Under the pieces are notes generated by a model, which saw nothing but the letters and a program-made list of their open reading frames with translations, made no database searches and was not told the DNA's origin. A DNA stretch of 64,000 nt from Morinoia aosen (Eukaryota; Arthropoda; Malacostraca; Amphipoda; Talitridae). The translations under genes were made by a program, and so were the position numbers. The DNA is taken from NCBI GenBank assembly GCA_030386875.1, contig CM059562.1, forward strand, positions 67,950,201-68,014,200. Reading direction: 5' to 3'. This document shows, in pieces, positions 61,155 to 64,000 of this stretch (position 1 is its first letter; each line of letters begins with the position of its first letter).

Positions 61155-61390
61155 ACACAGGATGTCTGAAAAAATTGAATTCATCTTTTGACTAAAAATT
61201 ACTCAGTATTTATTGTTTGTGTTTCAGCTGCAACTAAACTTTGTTTTATGACTTTTCTTAAATATAATGTTCTTTTTTATTTGCCTCATCAGACTTGTAT
61301 CTACGTCAATAAACACCAACATCAAAACAAAATACTAGAGTACTGGGCAGTGAAAGAGGAACAACATTTTTTGGGGGACACCCTATATTT
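61155..61390. mobile_element. Possible short MITE
   Basis: The left end ACAGGATGTCTGAAAAAAT and the reverse complement of the right end, ATAGGGTGTCCCCCAAAAAA, are imperfect inverted repeats of a type common at the ends of small arthropod DNA elements. No coding capacity or clear target duplication was found. Confidence 0.35.
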
Positions 61391-63839
61391 AACCAGCCAT
61401 GCACTTGCACATCCTAGTAGCGTGTGGCCCATTCGCGTAAGTTTAACTCCTTTCCTTCTCAATGCATTATAATCATTACGAAGCAAGCGGAACCGAGAAC
61501 ATCTTTCCTTCCTCCATATTGACAAGAGAAAACCTAAAAACTTAAAAGCTCTTTCAACTGAACGCAATATGTATACTTTTCCTTTTATTACGCTATCATC
61601 CTGTGTGTAATGAAATTTTTTAGAATAATTTTACTTGATACATCCCAGATCGTAATCCTAAAAAACGTCGGCAATGCAATTTTATTGTCTCAGCGTATAT
61701 GTAATACTGCAAAGTAGGTGATGCTTAGCGAGTCTCTTTTTCGGCAGTTGAGGACTATTTTCCCCATTCAGTATTTAGTGCCATAAATGAACTAGGACCA
61801 GAGAAACAAAAAGCACGCTTGTAGTTTTATTATTCTTATTGTGAAACCTGTGCTCCTAATTGCCCGCCTATACAATAGAATAAATGTTTAAAATTCAAGG
61901 TTGTTAAGAGGTTGAATCCTTTCGCAAGGCAATGATTATAGATACACATTGAAAAAAAAATAATGAGTTTCAGTGGAGCATGTAAAGAGGTGATTGACGT
62001 TGACAAAATCAATTTTTCGTGCTGAAAATAGTTTTCCCAAAAGATTTCTAGGTCTAATGGGCTTATGAGTATAACTCTTATCATTGCATGCATAGTATTC
62101 ATCTTCAAACTTTTTTCATTCACTATGCATTACAAATCTAAAATACTAGACGTGCGCTATGCAGAAAAACAGTAAGAATTAGAGCTTGTTTTAACCTGCA
62201 TATTATCCTCACCATCTGCCACGCAGCGGCAATGGTAGAGAAAAGTATTAACGGACTCCATGTCGTTTTACATGTACGTAATGCTCGAGTTCTGAACCTT
62301 TGTCTTAAACCTCTCTTGCTCACCAGCAAAGAGCTGGTGTGTCTAGAATGAGCTCACTGATACAATCATCTCTGAGCTCTTTTTTTATCCATATTCTCGT
62401 CCATCAGGAAATGAAGAGGCACGCTTGCATGCGCAGTCAATTTTGTGTTCTTGTAAATGATGCAAATTTTGATCGGCGCTCGAGGGCATTATTGAACTGT
62501 TTGATGCTTACGAATCAAAATGCTGCTAAATTCTTGCTGGAATGCACATGGAGAGTTTCTGGATGAGTTCATTTAACCAAACGCATTACTCATTACCATG
62601 AGCACGCATGTACATTACAAGGTAAATTTTGTCTTGACAAGTTTTCCCCTAATCAATGTTCGTTCAGCAGCCTAGGTTCGAAAATTCATTTTTTTGGTAG
62701 TTAGTTAATTTTATTTCACTTCAAAAAAATTAGGCTTTGAGAGTAAATGAAAGAATAACTCTAGTATTGGGCGTATAGTTTCCTGAGGAGAATTTAGACA
62801 TACATGTACATATAGTAGTATTTATTGTCCTTTTTCTTTAATTTCGCTCTTGTTGAGATATACGCGGGAAAAATTTGAAGGCAGGTTAGTTGAACCACGT
62901 GAACATTCAGGAACTAATCGACCTCGAGTATTCTGATTTATTTTCCAATAGGTGGCAGCTCAGAGTGAAACAAGTGCACACAACTTCCGCTATAAAACAG
63001 TACTGCTACTGCTGAATTGCAGTACTGCTACTGCTGAATTATAACACTACTGCTGAAATGCATTCCGAATGTCAAATGTTTTCCATTATGAAACCCATTA
63101 ACAAAATACACAGTGTATGTCAAAAGCCGACAGCTTATCGGTGAGCTTCAGATTTGCGAACTGATGATTCTATTCATGTTCAGATACACAGAGTGGTCGT
63201 TATGCTACATAGTGGTCGTTATGGATATGTAGATATAGATGATGGGGAAGTCGTTTATGATGCTCAACTTGTGTACAGAGAACACAAAAATTTAGCACTA
63301 TGCATGCAAGTAGACTCACTTGACACTCTTCGAAATCAAAGTGAACCACATTTTTCTTCCACTGAAATTAGAGCTCGGACATCCCTTAACTCTTTTTTTT
63401 TCAACTTGAAAACATTGCCACCAACAAACGATTATTAAAAATATAGAAATAATTACAAAGATGTTGACTCAGTGGCTGACTGGAAAGATGTTTTAGATCC
63501 TAAGTAAATAATGTAACGGTATTATTACAGTTTTCTTCTTAATTGATCACTACGTCACGGCATCCACAAGTCGTTCACGACGTTGCTGCAAAGCTTTGCA
63601 TCATCATTCCAATGTCATTTCATAACACTCTGTTCATTTAGTAAGGCTTAAACATCGAAAATAAACTCTTTGATAACTGTTTCTTCTGTACTACTTGTGC
63701 TGCTCTGCTTCTTCTTCTGTACTTCAACCTCACGTGCCACTTTGTCGCGAACCAGTCTTTCCCATCGCCTCCCTTACCTCTGCCACCTGCAGTGCAGTCC
63801 TCAGTACGACAGTGTTCCGTACCACCGCGGCTGCAGCAC
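61391..63839. other. Mostly AT-rich, no recognised gene
   Basis: A 22-bp tandem repeat at 62998-63060 and a 94-codon plus-strand frame (63154-63438, containing HSGRYGYVDIDDGEVVYDAQ) stand out, but I recognise no domain in the frame. I saw nothing else. Confidence 0.4.
62998..63060. repeat. 22-bp tandem repeat, about 3 copies
   Basis: CAGTACTGCTACTGCTGAAT occurs at 62998 and 63020, with a third, diverged unit (ACACTACTGCTGAAATG) after it. A TATAAAA word precedes the array at about 62991. Confidence 0.88.
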
Positions 63840-64000
63840 CATCTCGCGTTCCGCTGCCTTGGTACCACAGTCACCCGTATATCTGTCACCCGCACCTCCA
63901 ACACCTGAACCACTGTCACCCGCTCCTCCACCGCCTGAATCACAGTCTCCCGTACCCCAGCCACCTGAACCACAGTCTCCCGCACCCCTGACGTCCTCAC
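63840..64000. repeat. 30-bp minisatellite running off the window edge
   Basis: Units resembling CACCTGAACCACAGTCTCCC plus GCACCCCAGC repeat with a 30-bp period over at least 63898-63987, with looser units from 63850, and continue to the last base. Because the period is a multiple of three, both strands stay open and read as 10-residue repeats. The minus-strand reading (VRETVVQVAG, VRETVIQAVE, ERVTVVQVLE) enters from beyond the window and ends at 63638, so a repeat-containing protein end is possible but unproven. Confidence 0.8.

Overview
This is AT-rich eukaryotic DNA, almost certainly from an arthropod and probably an insect. Introns are long, coding density is very low, AT arrays and decayed transposable elements are common, and the one clear gene has the zinc-finger signature of the insect KLF5-class factor (Drosophila dar1). 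There are no bacterial-type operons, CRISPR arrays, rRNA genes or convincing tRNA genes.

The gene. Three plus-strand exons with canonical splice sites encode the C-terminal 591 residues of a Krüppel-like factor. The exons are 14460-15909 (long regulatory region and start of finger 1), 16053-16112 (a 60-nt exon finishing finger 1) and 39915-40180 (fingers 2 and 3, C-terminus, stop). Both internal junctions are phase 1, and the second intron is 23.8 kb. The protein carries a PPPPY motif, a TPP/SPG phosphodegron-like stretch and two SUMO-type sites, all upstream of three C2H2 fingers. Its N-terminus lies in an upstream exon that I cannot identify. A polyadenylation signal follows the stop at about 90 nt, with further signals and a Pumilio-type element within 0.7 kb.

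Region by region. 1-2969: no recognised gene. 2970-4511: a Penelope-like retroelement made of two head-to-head copies with identical GIY-YIG endonuclease ends, flanked by a 12-bp target-site duplication, with a 34-nt tail on one side. 4512-14459: upstream flank or intron with an AT array and a GC-rich block at 13.0-13.6 kb. 14460-40180: the KLF gene, whose large intron holds GC-rich islands, minisatellites and a diverged repeat pair. 40181-42277: 3' UTR and flank. 42278-43001: an internally deleted Tc1-like element. 43002-59471: mostly unrecognised AT-rich DNA with dinucleotide-rich and duplicated segments at 54.6-56.0 kb. 59472-60019: a foldback element with an internal 159-bp tandem. 60545-61060: a decayed CR1-type non-LTR reverse-transcriptase end. 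63840-64000: a 30-bp minisatellite running off the window edge.

The most unusual items are the inverted Penelope-like dimer and a set of hammerhead-ribozyme-like motifs (CTGATGA, hairpin, GAAA). Two of these lie inside the dimer; related ones are isolated at 22.2, 41.7 and 48.05 kb. I found no clearly new multi-gene system.
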